This document shows, in pieces, positions 25,979-34,097 of a stretch of 64,000 bases of DNA. Below the pieces are notes generated by a model. That model made no database searches and was not told the origin of the DNA. It was given only the letters and a program-made list of their open reading frames with translations. The position numbers and the translations under genes are program-made. Origin of the DNA: Bacillota bacterium (GTDB lineage: Bacteria; Bacillota; Clostridia; Lachnospirales; Lachnospiraceae); contig JAQXUQ010000017.1 of assembly GCA_029224465.1 (NCBI GenBank), positions 54,000 to 117,999 on the forward strand, in the 5' to 3' direction. Positions within the stretch are counted from its first letter, which is position 1. The number at the start of each line of letters is the position of its first letter.

Positions 25979-27004
25979 ATGAACGAAAAGATTTTATCTG
26001 CCCGCAAAAACGGTATGCTGTTTCTTCTTCTGCTGATCGGACTGTACGCGCTGGCTGTCGCGTTGTTTGTGCAGGGAATCCGTCTTGGAAGCGGAGATGA
26101 GCCGAGTCTGTCTTTGTTTTTGCCCGGGTTTATCTGGATGTGCGCGGGCTGGTTTCCGTTTTTCGGCCTCAAGGTTTTGAAGCCGAATGAGGCGCTCGTC
26201 CTTACGCTGTTCGGCAATTATGTCGGGACGCTCAAGGGAGAAGGATTCTATTATGTAAATCCGTTCTGCACGGCGGTGAATCCGGCAGCCGCGACGCGGC
26301 TCGGACAGAGCGGCGATGTCGGAGATGAGAACCTCGGAAAGAAAATCCTGATTGCCGGTGGCGCGGAGAAGATGAGCGGATCGTACGTTAATAAGAAGAT
26401 TTCGCTTAAGGTCATGACGCTCAACAACGCGAGGCAGAAGGTCAACGATGTACTCGGCAATCCGGTGGAAATCGGTGTCGCGGTCATGTGGAAGGTTGAC
26501 GATACCGCCAAAGCGGTATTCAATGTAGACAATTACAAGGAATACCTGTCCCTGCAGGTGGACACCGCGGTCAGAGACATCGTCAAGATTTATCCGTATG
26601 ACATGGCGCCCGGAATCGACACAACGGGCGACGGAAAAGCGGATGACGGAAGCCTGCGCGGTTCCACAACGGTCGTCGCGGAGAGAATCCGGAGCATGAT
26701 CCAGCAGAAAGTCGAAAACGCCGGCCTGGAAATACTGGAAGCCAGAATCACCTATCTTGCGTACGCTCCCGAAATCGCTTCGGTCATGCTGCAGAGACAG
26801 CAGGCGTCCGCGGTTATTGACGCGCGCAAGATGATTGTCGACGGCGCTGTCGGCATGGTCGAAATGGCGCTCGAGCGCCTGAAGGAGAACGGCGTGGTGG
26901 ATCTCGACGAAGAGAGAAAGGCCGCGATGGTTTCCAATCTCCTTGTGGTACTGTGCGGCAATCATGACGCGCAGCCGATAGTAAACTCCGGAAGTCTGTA
27001 CTGA
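25979..27004 (+). CDS. SPFH/band 7 domain membrane protein
   Basis: 341-residue member of the stomatin/prohibitin/flotillin superfamily. Two hydrophobic helices at the N-terminus (about 12-32 and 45-60) anchor it. They are followed by the SPFH domain (VLKPNEALVLTLFGNYVGTLKGEG and VMWKVDDTAKAVFNVDNY) and a coiled-coil-prone C-terminal region with LEARITYLAYAPEIASVMLQRQQA. Such proteins form oligomeric rings or microdomains on the inner membrane face. ATG 25979 follows GGAAAGG. The gene behind it encodes a small DNA-binding protein, a pairing common in related bacteria. Confidence 0.88.
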   Translation: MNEKILSARKNGMLFLLLLIGLYALAVALFVQGIRLGSGDEPSLSLFLPGFIWMCAGWFPFFGLKVLKPNEALVLTLFGNYVGTLKGEGFYYVNPFCTAVNPAAATRLGQSGDVGDENLGKKILIAGGAEKMSGSYVNKKISLKVMTLNNARQKVNDVLGNPVEIGVAVMWKVDDTAKAVFNVDNYKEYLSLQVDTAVRDIVKIYPYDMAPGIDTTGDGKADDGSLRGSTTVVAERIRSMIQQKVENAGLEILEARITYLAYAPEIASVMLQRQQASAVIDARKMIVDGAVGMVEMALERLKENGVVDLDEERKAAMVSNLLVVLCGNHDAQPIVNSGSLY

Positions 27005-27030
27005 CAAGGTTTGTCAGCAGAAAGGTGATC

Positions 27031-27225
27031 ATGGCGAAAAAACAAATCCCGCTGCGGCTCAGCGAAAACTTATACAATGCGATCGCCGCATGGGCGGAAG
27101 ACGACTTCCGGTCCGTGAACGGACAGATCGAATATCTTCTGACGGAATGTGTCAAACAGAGGAAGAAAAACGGTAAGTATGTATCGGAAAACCTGGATGA
27201 AGAGCCGGAATTTGACATTTCCTGA
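27031..27225 (+). CDS. Arc-type ribbon-helix-helix DNA-binding protein
   Basis: 64-residue protein with the ribbon-helix-helix pattern: a basic beta strand KKQIPLRLSENLYNAIAAWA, then a second helix FRSVNGQIEYLLTECVKQ, followed by a charged acidic tail. This fold binds operators as a dimer. ATG 27031 follows AAAGGTGATC. It lies 26 bases after the SPFH gene. It may repress its own operon through the 23-bp palindrome upstream; this is inference. Confidence 0.85.
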   Translation: MAKKQIPLRLSENLYNAIAAWAEDDFRSVNGQIEYLLTECVKQRKKNGKYVSENLDEEPEFDIS

Positions 27226-27254
27226 AGAATAACGCGAAAAGTTCAAATTCCTCC

Positions 27255-27283
27255 TTGACGTATACGAAATCATGCACTATTAT
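27255..27283 (+). promoter_or_regulatory. Promoter of the branched-chain amino-acid importer operon
   Basis: TTGACG (27255-27260) and TATTAT (27278-27283) with 17 bases between. The spacer contains TATACGAAAT, which resembles half of the palindrome located downstream at 27333. Confidence 0.75.
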
Positions 27284-27332
27284 TTGTTACAATTCAAAAA
27301 CGGTATAGAAATCATATGCAAAAGATATCGTA

Positions 27333-27347
27333 ATACGAATTTCGTAT
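27333..27347 (+). promoter_or_regulatory. 15-bp palindrome in the livJ leader, possible operator
   Basis: ATACGAA-T-TTCGTAT is a perfect inverted repeat about 50 bases after the -10, and a related half-site lies between -35 and -10. It may be the binding site of an unidentified repressor. Confidence 0.5.
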
Positions 27348-27371
27348 AGTTGCGAATCGGAGGAGAATGTT

Positions 27372-28604
27372 ATGAAAAACTTCAAAAAGGTTATGGGTGT
27401 TATGATGGCATCCGCGATGACAGCTTCCGTTCTTGCCGGCTGCGGCTCGACCAAGAGCGCAGCGACTGCGGACACACAGTCTGCGGCTGCGGGCACGGAG
27501 ACAGGTGCAGCATCCACAGACAGCGCGGCAGCTGCCGGCGGCACATTCAAGATCGGTACAATCGGACCTCTGACCGGTGATAACGCGGCTTACGGTCTTG
27601 CCGTACAGTACGGCGCCGAGATCGCGGTTGACGAGATCAATAAGAACGGCGGCATCAACGGCTATCAGGTAGAGTTAAAGAGCGAAGATGACGAGACAGA
27701 TAACCAGAAGTCGGTCAACGCTTACAATACATTGAAAGACTGGGGCATGCAGTTCCTTGACGGCTCCACAACTTCCGCCTGCGCGATCGCTGTTGCAGAT
27801 TACACGAAGCAGGACAACATGTTCCAGATCACACCTTCCGGCTCTGCTCCGGACTGCGTGAAGAATGACAACGTATTCCGTGTATGCTTCGCGGATCCCG
27901 CGCAGGGCACGGCTTCCGCGCAGTACATCGCAGCGCATAAGCTCGGAACAAAGATCGGTATCATCTACGACAGCTCCGATGTTTATTCGAACGGTATCTA
28001 TCAGGCATTTGTTCAGGAAGCACAGAAGCAAGGCCTGACTGTTGTTTCCCAGGAAGCTTTCACAGCAGACAGCAAGACCGATTTCTCCGTACAGCTGCAG
28101 AAGGCAAAGGACGGCGGAGCGGATCTCCTGTTCCTGCCGATCTATTATCAGCAGGCAGCGCTGATCTTCCAGCAGGCGGACAAGATGGGATACAAGCCGC
28201 TGTATTTCGGCTGTGACGGTTTTGACGGCATCCTGACAGTCAAGAACTTCGATACATCTCTGGCTGAAGGCGCGATGCTCCTGACACCTTTCGCTGCGGA
28301 CGCGCAGGATGATCTGACACAGAACTTCGTTAAGGCTTATGAGGCGAAGTACAATCTTACACCGAACCAGTTCGCTGCAGACAGCTACGATGCGATCTAC
28401 GCGATCAAGGCAGCGGCCGAGAAGGCAAATCTTACTCCGGATATGAGTGTTTCCGATATCTGCGACAAGATGAAAGAGGCTATGACGCAGATCACATTAA
28501 AGGGACTTACTTCCGAAAAGATGACATGGGAAGCTACCGGCGAGCCGAACAAGGAGCCGAAGGCTGTTGTTATCAAAGACGGCAAGTATGTATCCGCACA
28601 GTAA
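27372..28604 (+). CDS. livJ: Branched-chain amino-acid binding lipoprotein
   Basis: Periplasmic-binding-protein-like lipoprotein of the leucine/isoleucine/valine (Leu-binding, type I) family, 410 residues. The signal peptide ends in the lipobox LAGC near residue 20 and is followed by an Ala/Thr/Ser-rich spacer. The mature domain begins FKIGTIGPLTGDNAAYG and continues with the GGINGYQVEL and DDETDNQKSVNAY segments. ATG 27372 follows GGAGGAGAATG. The complete set livH, livM, livG and livF follows in order. Confidence 0.95.
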   Translation: MKNFKKVMGVMMASAMTASVLAGCGSTKSAATADTQSAAAGTETGAASTDSAAAAGGTFKIGTIGPLTGDNAAYGLAVQYGAEIAVDEINKNGGINGYQVELKSEDDETDNQKSVNAYNTLKDWGMQFLDGSTTSACAIAVADYTKQDNMFQITPSGSAPDCVKNDNVFRVCFADPAQGTASAQYIAAHKLGTKIGIIYDSSDVYSNGIYQAFVQEAQKQGLTVVSQEAFTADSKTDFSVQLQKAKDGGADLLFLPIYYQQAALIFQQADKMGYKPLYFGCDGFDGILTVKNFDTSLAEGAMLLTPFAADAQDDLTQNFVKAYEAKYNLTPNQFAADSYDAIYAIKAAAEKANLTPDMSVSDICDKMKEAMTQITLKGLTSEKMTWEATGEPNKEPKAVVIKDGKYVSAQ

Positions 28605-28627
28605 TTAACACAGATTGCAGTAACCAC

Positions 28628-28670
28628 TCAGGGAGGAATGGAATCATCGTTCCTCCCTGACGCTGTTTTT
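28628..28670 (+). terminator. Hairpin with T run between livJ and livH
   Basis: TCAGGGAGGAA (28628-28638) pairs with TTCCTCCCTGA (28650-28660), then TTTTT at 28666-28670. It is inside the operon, so it probably acts as a partial terminator that keeps the binding protein more abundant than the membrane parts. Confidence 0.8.
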
Positions 28671-28695
28671 ACGGAATCTTGCAAGGAGACAGAGC

Positions 28696-29580
28696 ATGAG
28701 CTTTTTGACAGCACTGGTCAGCGGACTTAGTCTGGGCAGTATCTATGCCATCATCGCGCTTGGCTACACCATGGTTTACGGCATTGCCAAGATGCTGAAC
28801 TTCGCGCATGGCGACTTTATTATGGTAGGTTGTTACATTATTTTCACCGTCGCCTCGACCTGGGGCAGTTCCCCGGTGCTGGGCGTGATCGCGGCGATTA
28901 TTCTCTGCACGCTGCTGGGTGTCGCGACAGAAAGAGTCGCTTACAGGCCGCTGCGGCATGCGGCTTCCCCGCTTGCCGTTCTGATTACCGCGATCGGCGT
29001 GTCCTATCTTCTTGAGAATCTGGCACTTCTGATCTTCGGCGCGGACGCCAAGGCGTTTACGAGCGTCATCCCCTGGAACGGCATCAGCCTTTTCGGCGGC
29101 CAGCTCCATATTCAGGGAGTTACAATCGTTACGATTGCTGTCAGCATCGTTGTTCTGATCGCGCTGCAGCCGTTCATTCACAGGACCCGCAGCGGACAGG
29201 CTATGCTCGCCGCTTCGCAGGACCAGGGCGCGGCTACTCTGATGGGAATTGATGTCAACCGGACAATTTCTCTTACGTTTGCGATAGGTTCCGGCCTCGC
29301 GGCAGTCGCCGGCGCGCTTCTTTGCAGCGCGTATCCTTCGCTTTCTCCTTACACCGGTGCGATGCCCGGCATCAAGGCTTTCGTCGCCGCGGTTCTGGGA
29401 GGCATCGGCTCCATCCCCGGCGCCATGATCGGCGGTCTTGTTCTGGGGATCATTGAAATTCTCGCCAAAACATATATATCATCACAGCTTTCCGACGCGA
29501 TTGTGTTCGGCATCCTGATTGTCGTGCTTTTGTTCAAGCCGACCGGACTTCTCGGCAAGGTCGTACAGGAGAAGGTCTGA
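28696..29580 (+). CDS. livH: Branched-chain amino-acid ABC permease
   Basis: 294-residue LivH-type permease. The signature GLSLGSIYAIIALGYTMVYGI is at the N-terminus, NFAHGDFIMVG follows, and the family EAA-like loop is ASQDQGAATLMGIDVNRTI. Eight hydrophobic segments are visible. ATG 28696 follows GCAAGGAGAC. It forms the channel with the LivM protein encoded just downstream. Confidence 0.95.
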   Translation: MSFLTALVSGLSLGSIYAIIALGYTMVYGIAKMLNFAHGDFIMVGCYIIFTVASTWGSSPVLGVIAAIILCTLLGVATERVAYRPLRHAASPLAVLITAIGVSYLLENLALLIFGADAKAFTSVIPWNGISLFGGQLHIQGVTIVTIAVSIVVLIALQPFIHRTRSGQAMLAASQDQGAATLMGIDVNRTISLTFAIGSGLAAVAGALLCSAYPSLSPYTGAMPGIKAFVAAVLGGIGSIPGAMIGGLVLGIIEILAKTYISSQLSDAIVFGILIVVLLFKPTGLLGKVVQEKV

Positions 29581-29602
29581 GCAGCAGGAGAGGAGACAGA
29601 TC

Positions 29603-30658
29603 ATGACGAAAGAAAAGAAAAGAACACTGACCACCTACGCGATTGTCATTGCAGCCTGGGCAGTTATCGAAATCCTGATGCGGGCCGGCCTGCTGTCCAG
29701 CCATCTGCAGGGCCTTCTGGTTCCGATGGTTTATTACGCGATTACGGCTGTCGCCCTGAATATCTGCGTGGGCATTCTGGGAGAGCTTTCTCTCGGCCAC
29801 GCGGGCTTTATGTGCGTCGGCGCGTTCTCGAGCGCTTTGTTTTCCCTGCTGACCGCGGATGTCCTTCCGGGAGGGCTGCGGTTTTTCCTCGCCCTTGTGA
29901 TCGGAACTGCTGTTACCGCGCTGATCGGCTTTCTGATCGGCATTCCGGTACTGCGGCTGAACGGCGACTATCTCGCGATCGTTACGCTCGCGTTCGGCGA
30001 AATCATCAAGAACCTTTTGAACGCGATTTATTTTGGCGTTGATTCCGCGGGCGTACATGTATCGATGCAGAACCAGATGGCTCTCGGCCTGCAGCCGGAC
30101 GGGCAGACACTGATCAACGGCGCCATGGGCGTTACGGGAATTCCGCATGACAGCAACTTCACGTTGTCGGTTGTTCTGCTGCTGCTCGCATTGTTCATCG
30201 CGCAGAACCTGATTCACAGCAAGCAGGGAAGAGCGATCATGTCGATCCGCGACAACCGGATTGCCGCGCAGTCGATCGGTATCAACGTCGTCCGCTATAA
30301 AATGATGGCGTTTACGATATCCGCGGCGATTGCGGGTATGGCGGGCGTATTGTTTTCCCACAATATTTCCACGATTCAGGCAACCAGCCAGTATTTCGGA
30401 TACAACGTTTCGATCCTGATTCTGGTCTATGTCGTCCTCGGCGGCATCGGCAACATCCGCGGCTCGGTGATTGCGGCCTGCATTCTGTATCTGCTGCCCG
30501 AGCTTCTGCGCGGTCTCAACAAGTACCGGATGCTGATCTATTCGATCGTGCTCATTGTCGTCATGATCGTGAACTGGGCGCCGGCAGCGATTGAAAAACG
30601 GGAAAAACTCGCCGCGAAATTTCATCCGGCGAAGAGCGCGGAAAAGAAGGAGGCGTAA
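29603..30658 (+). CDS. livM: Branched-chain amino-acid ABC permease
   Basis: 351-residue LivM-type permease. GELSLGHAGFMCVGAF and LRLNGDYLAIVTLAFGEI mark the family, and the EAA loop is SIRDNRIAAQSIGINVVRYK. A basic C-terminal tail follows the last helix. ATG 29603 follows GGAGAGGAGA; the frame is open back to 29519, overlapping livH, but without a better start. The stop is two bases from the livG start. Confidence 0.94.
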   Translation: MTKEKKRTLTTYAIVIAAWAVIEILMRAGLLSSHLQGLLVPMVYYAITAVALNICVGILGELSLGHAGFMCVGAFSSALFSLLTADVLPGGLRFFLALVIGTAVTALIGFLIGIPVLRLNGDYLAIVTLAFGEIIKNLLNAIYFGVDSAGVHVSMQNQMALGLQPDGQTLINGAMGVTGIPHDSNFTLSVVLLLLALFIAQNLIHSKQGRAIMSIRDNRIAAQSIGINVVRYKMMAFTISAAIAGMAGVLFSHNISTIQATSQYFGYNVSILILVYVVLGGIGNIRGSVIAACILYLLPELLRGLNKYRMLIYSIVLIVVMIVNWAPAAIEKREKLAAKFHPAKSAEKKEA

Positions 30659-30660
30659 AG

Positions 30661-31422
30661 ATGGCACTGCTTGAAGTCAATAATCTCTGCATCTCTTTCG
30701 GTGGCCTGCGTGCCGTTGACGATTTCCATATCAATATTGAAAAGGGAGAACTGCATGGCCTGATCGGTCCGAACGGTGCCGGCAAAACAACGGTGTTCAA
30801 TCTCCTGACCGGCGTTTACACGCCGGATGAAGGCATCATTCGTCTGGACGGAAAAGATATTACCGGCCATAAAACCATGGAAATCAACCATGACGGCATC
30901 GCGAGAACTTTCCAGAATATCCGTCTGTTTCATCAGATGAGCATTCTCGACAATGTTAAGGCGGCACTGGAAAATCAGTATCAGTACAGCCTCTTCGAAT
31001 CGCTGACGCACCTCGGCAGATACGGCAGGGTGGAGAAGGAAATGACGGCGCGGGCGATGGATCTTCTGAAGGTGTTCTCGCTGGATAGCGATCCTGATCT
31101 TCTGGCGTCAAACCTTCCGTACGGACAGCAGAGAAAGCTCGAAATCGCAAGAGCCATGGCGACGGATCCAAGGCTCCTTCTTCTGGACGAGCCGGCAGCC
31201 GGCATGAATCCGAACGAAACAAGGGAACTGATGGATACGATCGAACTGATCCGGGACAAGTTCGGCATCACGATTCTTCTGATCGAACATGATATGAAAC
31301 TGGTGTCCGGTATCTGTGAAAAGCTGACGGTACTGAATTTCGGACGGATTCTGGCGGAGGGCGAGACGAAGACGGTTTTGTCCAATCCGGAAGTAGTCAA
31401 GGCATATCTGGGAGACGAATAA
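30661..31422 (+). CDS. livG: Branched-chain amino-acid ABC ATPase
   Basis: 253-residue LivG-type ATPase. Walker A is GPNGAGKTTVFNLLTG, the LivG-specific GIARTFQNIRLF follows, the signature region is LPYGQQRKLEIARA, and Walker B is LLLLDEPAAGMNP. The C-terminal ending VVKAYLGDE is characteristic. The LSGGQ core is replaced by LPYGQ, which is normal in this family. ATG 30661 follows AAGGAGG. Confidence 0.95.
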   Translation: MALLEVNNLCISFGGLRAVDDFHINIEKGELHGLIGPNGAGKTTVFNLLTGVYTPDEGIIRLDGKDITGHKTMEINHDGIARTFQNIRLFHQMSILDNVKAALENQYQYSLFESLTHLGRYGRVEKEMTARAMDLLKVFSLDSDPDLLASNLPYGQQRKLEIARAMATDPRLLLLDEPAAGMNPNETRELMDTIELIRDKFGITILLIEHDMKLVSGICEKLTVLNFGRILAEGETKTVLSNPEVVKAYLGDE

Positions 31423-32135
31423 TGGGAGCACTGCTTGAAGTTAAGAATCTGAATGTATATTACGGCGTCATTCATGCCCTGAAGGATGTCTCGTTCCATG
31501 TTGATAAAGGAGAAGTTGTTGCGTTGATCGGTGCGAACGGCGCCGGCAAAACAACGACGCTCCATACCCTGTCCGGCCTTCTGCGGCCGCAGAGCGGCAG
31601 TATCCTCTATAAAGATAAGGAAATTGCTAAGATGCCCGGGCATAAAATCGTGTCCATGGGCATGGCACAGGTTCCCGAGGGGAGACGTGTTTTTGCGGAT
31701 CTGACGGTCGAACAGAACCTTCGTCTGGGTGCCTTTACCCGCAAAGACAAGAATGAGATCGAGGAAACGCTTTCGATGGTCTATGAACGTTTCCCGCGGC
31801 TGAAGGAAAGGCAGAAACAGGTTTCGGGCACGCTTTCGGGCGGTGAACAGCAGATGCTGGCAATGGGAAGAGCTCTGATGTCGCATCCGGACATCATACT
31901 GATGGATGAACCTTCGATGGGACTTTCGCCGATCATGGTCGGCGAGATTTTCGGCATCATCGAGAAGGTGCACACGGATGGAACGACTGTCCTTCTGGTA
32001 GAACAGAACGCAAAAAAAGCGCTCAAGGTTGCGGACAGAGCCTATGTTCTGGAGACCGGAAGGATTACAATGGAAGGGAAGGCTTCGGATCTTCTGCATG
32101 ATGAGGCGATTCAGAAAGCCTATCTCGGAGAATAA
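31422..32135 (+). CDS. livF: Branched-chain amino-acid ABC ATPase
   Basis: 237-residue LivF-type ATPase. Walker A is GANGAGKTTTLHTLSG, the VPEGRRVFADLTVEQNL segment is LivF-specific, the signature is LSGGEQQMLAMGRA, and Walker B is IILMDEPSMGLSP. It overlaps the livG stop by one base, so translation is coupled. Together the five genes encode one complete importer. Confidence 0.95.
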   Translation: MGALLEVKNLNVYYGVIHALKDVSFHVDKGEVVALIGANGAGKTTTLHTLSGLLRPQSGSILYKDKEIAKMPGHKIVSMGMAQVPEGRRVFADLTVEQNLRLGAFTRKDKNEIEETLSMVYERFPRLKERQKQVSGTLSGGEQQMLAMGRALMSHPDIILMDEPSMGLSPIMVGEIFGIIEKVHTDGTTVLLVEQNAKKALKVADRAYVLETGRITMEGKASDLLHDEAIQKAYLGE

Positions 32136-32204
32136 AGACGCGCCGGCGCCGCGGGAAGAAACTTTCAGACGGCGGCAGAAGAAGCGCGGCTGCAGGGGGA
32201 AAAG

Positions 32205-32855
32205 ATGAAGAATATCGTGATCACCATCGCGCGTCAGTATGGCTCCGGCGGACGGACCGTCGGTCAGATGCTGGCGGAGAAACTTGGCGTCCACTATTAT
32301 GACAAAGAGCTGATGAAACTCGCGGCGGAGGAAAGCGGCATATCCGAGCGCATGTTCGTGCGGGCGGATGAGAATGTAAAAACTTTGAGTCCGCTTGCGC
32401 GAATCGCGAAAAACGTTTACTCCGGACAGCTTCTTTCGCCGGACAGCAGGGACTTCACGTCGGAAGAAAATCTGTTCAATTATCAGGCGGAGATCATCAA
32501 GAAGCTGGCGCAGACAGAGTCGTGCGTGATTGTCGGCCGCTGCGCGGACTATATTCTGAAGGACTGCGATCATGCCGTGCGTTGTTTTGTCCATGCGCCG
32601 ATGGATTTCCTGATGGAACAGGCCGCGAAGAAGCAGCCGATGCGCGGGAAAGACCTGGAGAAATTCATTGAGCAGACAGACCGTCACCGGGCAGCGTACT
32701 ATGAGTACCATACCGGGCAGACATGGTCTGATGCGCGGAATTATGATCTGTGTCTGGATTCTTCCAGACTGGGGTTTGAAGGCACCGTGGAAGAAATAAT
32801 TGCTTACGCAAAGGTCCGGTTCGGGCAGGATTGTTTCGGGAAGACGGCGGAATAG
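32205..32855 (+). CDS. Cytidylate-kinase-like family protein
   Basis: 216-residue P-loop protein of the cytidylate kinase-like (Cytidylate_kin2) family. The P-loop is the family form ITIARQYGSGGRTVGQMLAEKLG, followed by YYDKELMKLAAEESG. Later VIVGRCADYILKD and the R-rich lid region near residue 135 fit a nucleotide kinase. Real substrate is unknown; canonical CMP kinases are different in sequence. It starts behind AGGGGGAAAAG, 69 bases after livF, and ends just before a strong terminator. Confidence 0.85.
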   Translation: MKNIVITIARQYGSGGRTVGQMLAEKLGVHYYDKELMKLAAEESGISERMFVRADENVKTLSPLARIAKNVYSGQLLSPDSRDFTSEENLFNYQAEIIKKLAQTESCVIVGRCADYILKDCDHAVRCFVHAPMDFLMEQAAKKQPMRGKDLEKFIEQTDRHRAAYYEYHTGQTWSDARNYDLCLDSSRLGFEGTVEEIIAYAKVRFGQDCFGKTAE

Positions 32856-32879
32856 GCGCATAGGAAGAAGTGCAGCCAA

Positions 32880-32908
32880 GGCAGCAGGGGAAACCTGCTG
32901 CCTTTTTT
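32880..32908 (+). terminator. Strong intrinsic terminator
   Basis: GGCAGCAGG (32880-32888) pairs with CCTGCTGCC (32894-32902), followed by six T. It ends the BCAA operon together with the kinase-like gene. Confidence 0.93.
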
Positions 32909-32997
32909 GGATGTGGTCGCGTATTTGCGGCGGCGCGCGTATAATAGGCGCGCGGTGGCGTTTTTCGGCGGCCGGTTCGTGCCGGCGGCAGCTTGAT

Positions 32998-33171
32998 TCA
33001 ATGCAATACCAGCTGGACGGCTCGCACTGCATAGATAATTCAAGACGAAGTCGCGCGGCGCGCCCGCATTGCCTGAAAACCGGCAAAATCTATGCAATAC
33101 GCGTCTGCGCGGCAAATCTGTCTCGAAAAATCCATGCAAAAGAGCAAGTCGCGCCGGTATTGCATAGAACG
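32998..33171 (+). repeat. 174-bp intergenic element, copy B
   Basis: Second copy, aligned without large gaps to copies A and C. TCAATGCAATAC is at offset 0, CTATGCAATA at +92, GTCTCGAAAAATC at +122 (equivalent of GTCTTGGATTTC) and GGTATTGCATAGA at +158. The first hairpin is weak here, but the central one is kept: ATTGC with GCAAT plus five outer GC pairs. It lies between the convergent kinase-like and ecfT genes, behind a GC-rich stretch (32920-32990) with short inverted repeats such as GCCGG/CCGGC. The remaining bases to 33269 hold no gene I can support. Confidence 0.78.
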
Positions 33172-33269
33172 GCGGGACGAGTCTCCGCGGACCGCCCGGT
33201 GCGGCATGAAATCGCCGGACAGGAACGATGCGGGCCGCGCCTGCACCGCTGCCGCCCGGTGTGCAATCA

Positions 33270-34097
33270 TCACCGGAACGGATTCCAGAACCGGTTCCCG
33301 TCCGCAAACGTCAGCACCAGCGCCGCCACGCAGAATACAACCGTGAACAGAATCACAAGATAATCTGCTGGCCGCAGATCCTTATGTGCGTACCATGTCC
33401 TCTTTTTTTTCTTGCCGAAGCCGCGCAGCTCCATGGCGTTGCTCACAACATCAATCCGCTCCATCGTTGAAAACAGCAGCGGAAAGATGATGCTCGAGGT
33501 ACGCCGGATTCTGTCCGCGAGCTTAGCCTTTGCACTCATTTCAATGCCGCGCGCTTCCTGCGCGTTTTTGATCTTATGATACTCGTCCTGAATATCCGGG
33601 ATATAGCGCAGCGCGATCGCCACCGAATACGCGACCGGATACGGAATGCCGACGCCGTTCATGGACGCAGCGAATTCCGAAGGATCCGTTGTCACCATAA
33701 AGATGAAGATTGCCGGCGTCACCGTGAAATATTTGATGACGACATTCAACAGATAGAAAAGCTCTTCCCGCGTCAGCGCGTGGCCGGGGAGGAACGGGGC
33801 GAGGATTGTTTTGCTCCCGTAAATCGTACAGCCCTGATACGGAGACATAAGGAAGATCGCGATGACGTTCAGCACCATGAAAAACATCACCAGTTTGAAC
33901 ACCGTACTGACCTGCTTCCACTCGGTTTTCGAGATCACAAAGATTGAAAGGCTGATGATGATCATCGCGATCAGCACTCTTGTGTCGTAGGTCAGCGCGC
34001 TTGTAATGCACCACAGCAGGAAAAACAAAAGCTTCGTGACACCGGACAGGCGGTGAATCCAGGTGTTCTTTTCCTTATAAGAGAGGAGACGGTTCAT
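33270..34097 (-). CDS. ecfT: ECF transporter transmembrane (T) component
   Basis: 275-residue EcfT/CbiQ-type membrane protein, the scaffold of an energy-coupling-factor vitamin or metal importer. It has about five helices and, in the C-terminal cytoplasmic part, the two coupling motifs with Ala-Arg-Gly: NAQEARGIEM and NAMELRGFGKKK. Its start overlaps the stop of the ATPase gene by four bases, so it is translated with it. The substrate-binding S component is encoded divergently at 35969. Confidence 0.9.
   Translation of the reverse strand: MNRLLSYKEKNTWIHRLSGVTKLLFFLLWCITSALTYDTRVLIAMIIISLSIFVISKTEWKQVSTVFKLVMFFMVLNVIAIFLMSPYQGCTIYGSKTILAPFLPGHALTREELFYLLNVVIKYFTVTPAIFIFMVTTDPSEFAASMNGVGIPYPVAYSVAIALRYIPDIQDEYHKIKNAQEARGIEMSAKAKLADRIRRTSSIIFPLLFSTMERIDVVSNAMELRGFGKKKKRTWYAHKDLRPADYLVILFTVVFCVAALVLTFADGNRFWNPFR

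Noticed and set aside
27333..27347. CodY box
   Set aside because: The palindrome ATACGAATTTCGTAT differs from the CodY consensus in the outer bases.
30981..33086. A 701-codon minus-strand open frame across livG, livF and the kinase-like gene
   Set aside because: It runs antisense through three well-supported genes and shows no family features.
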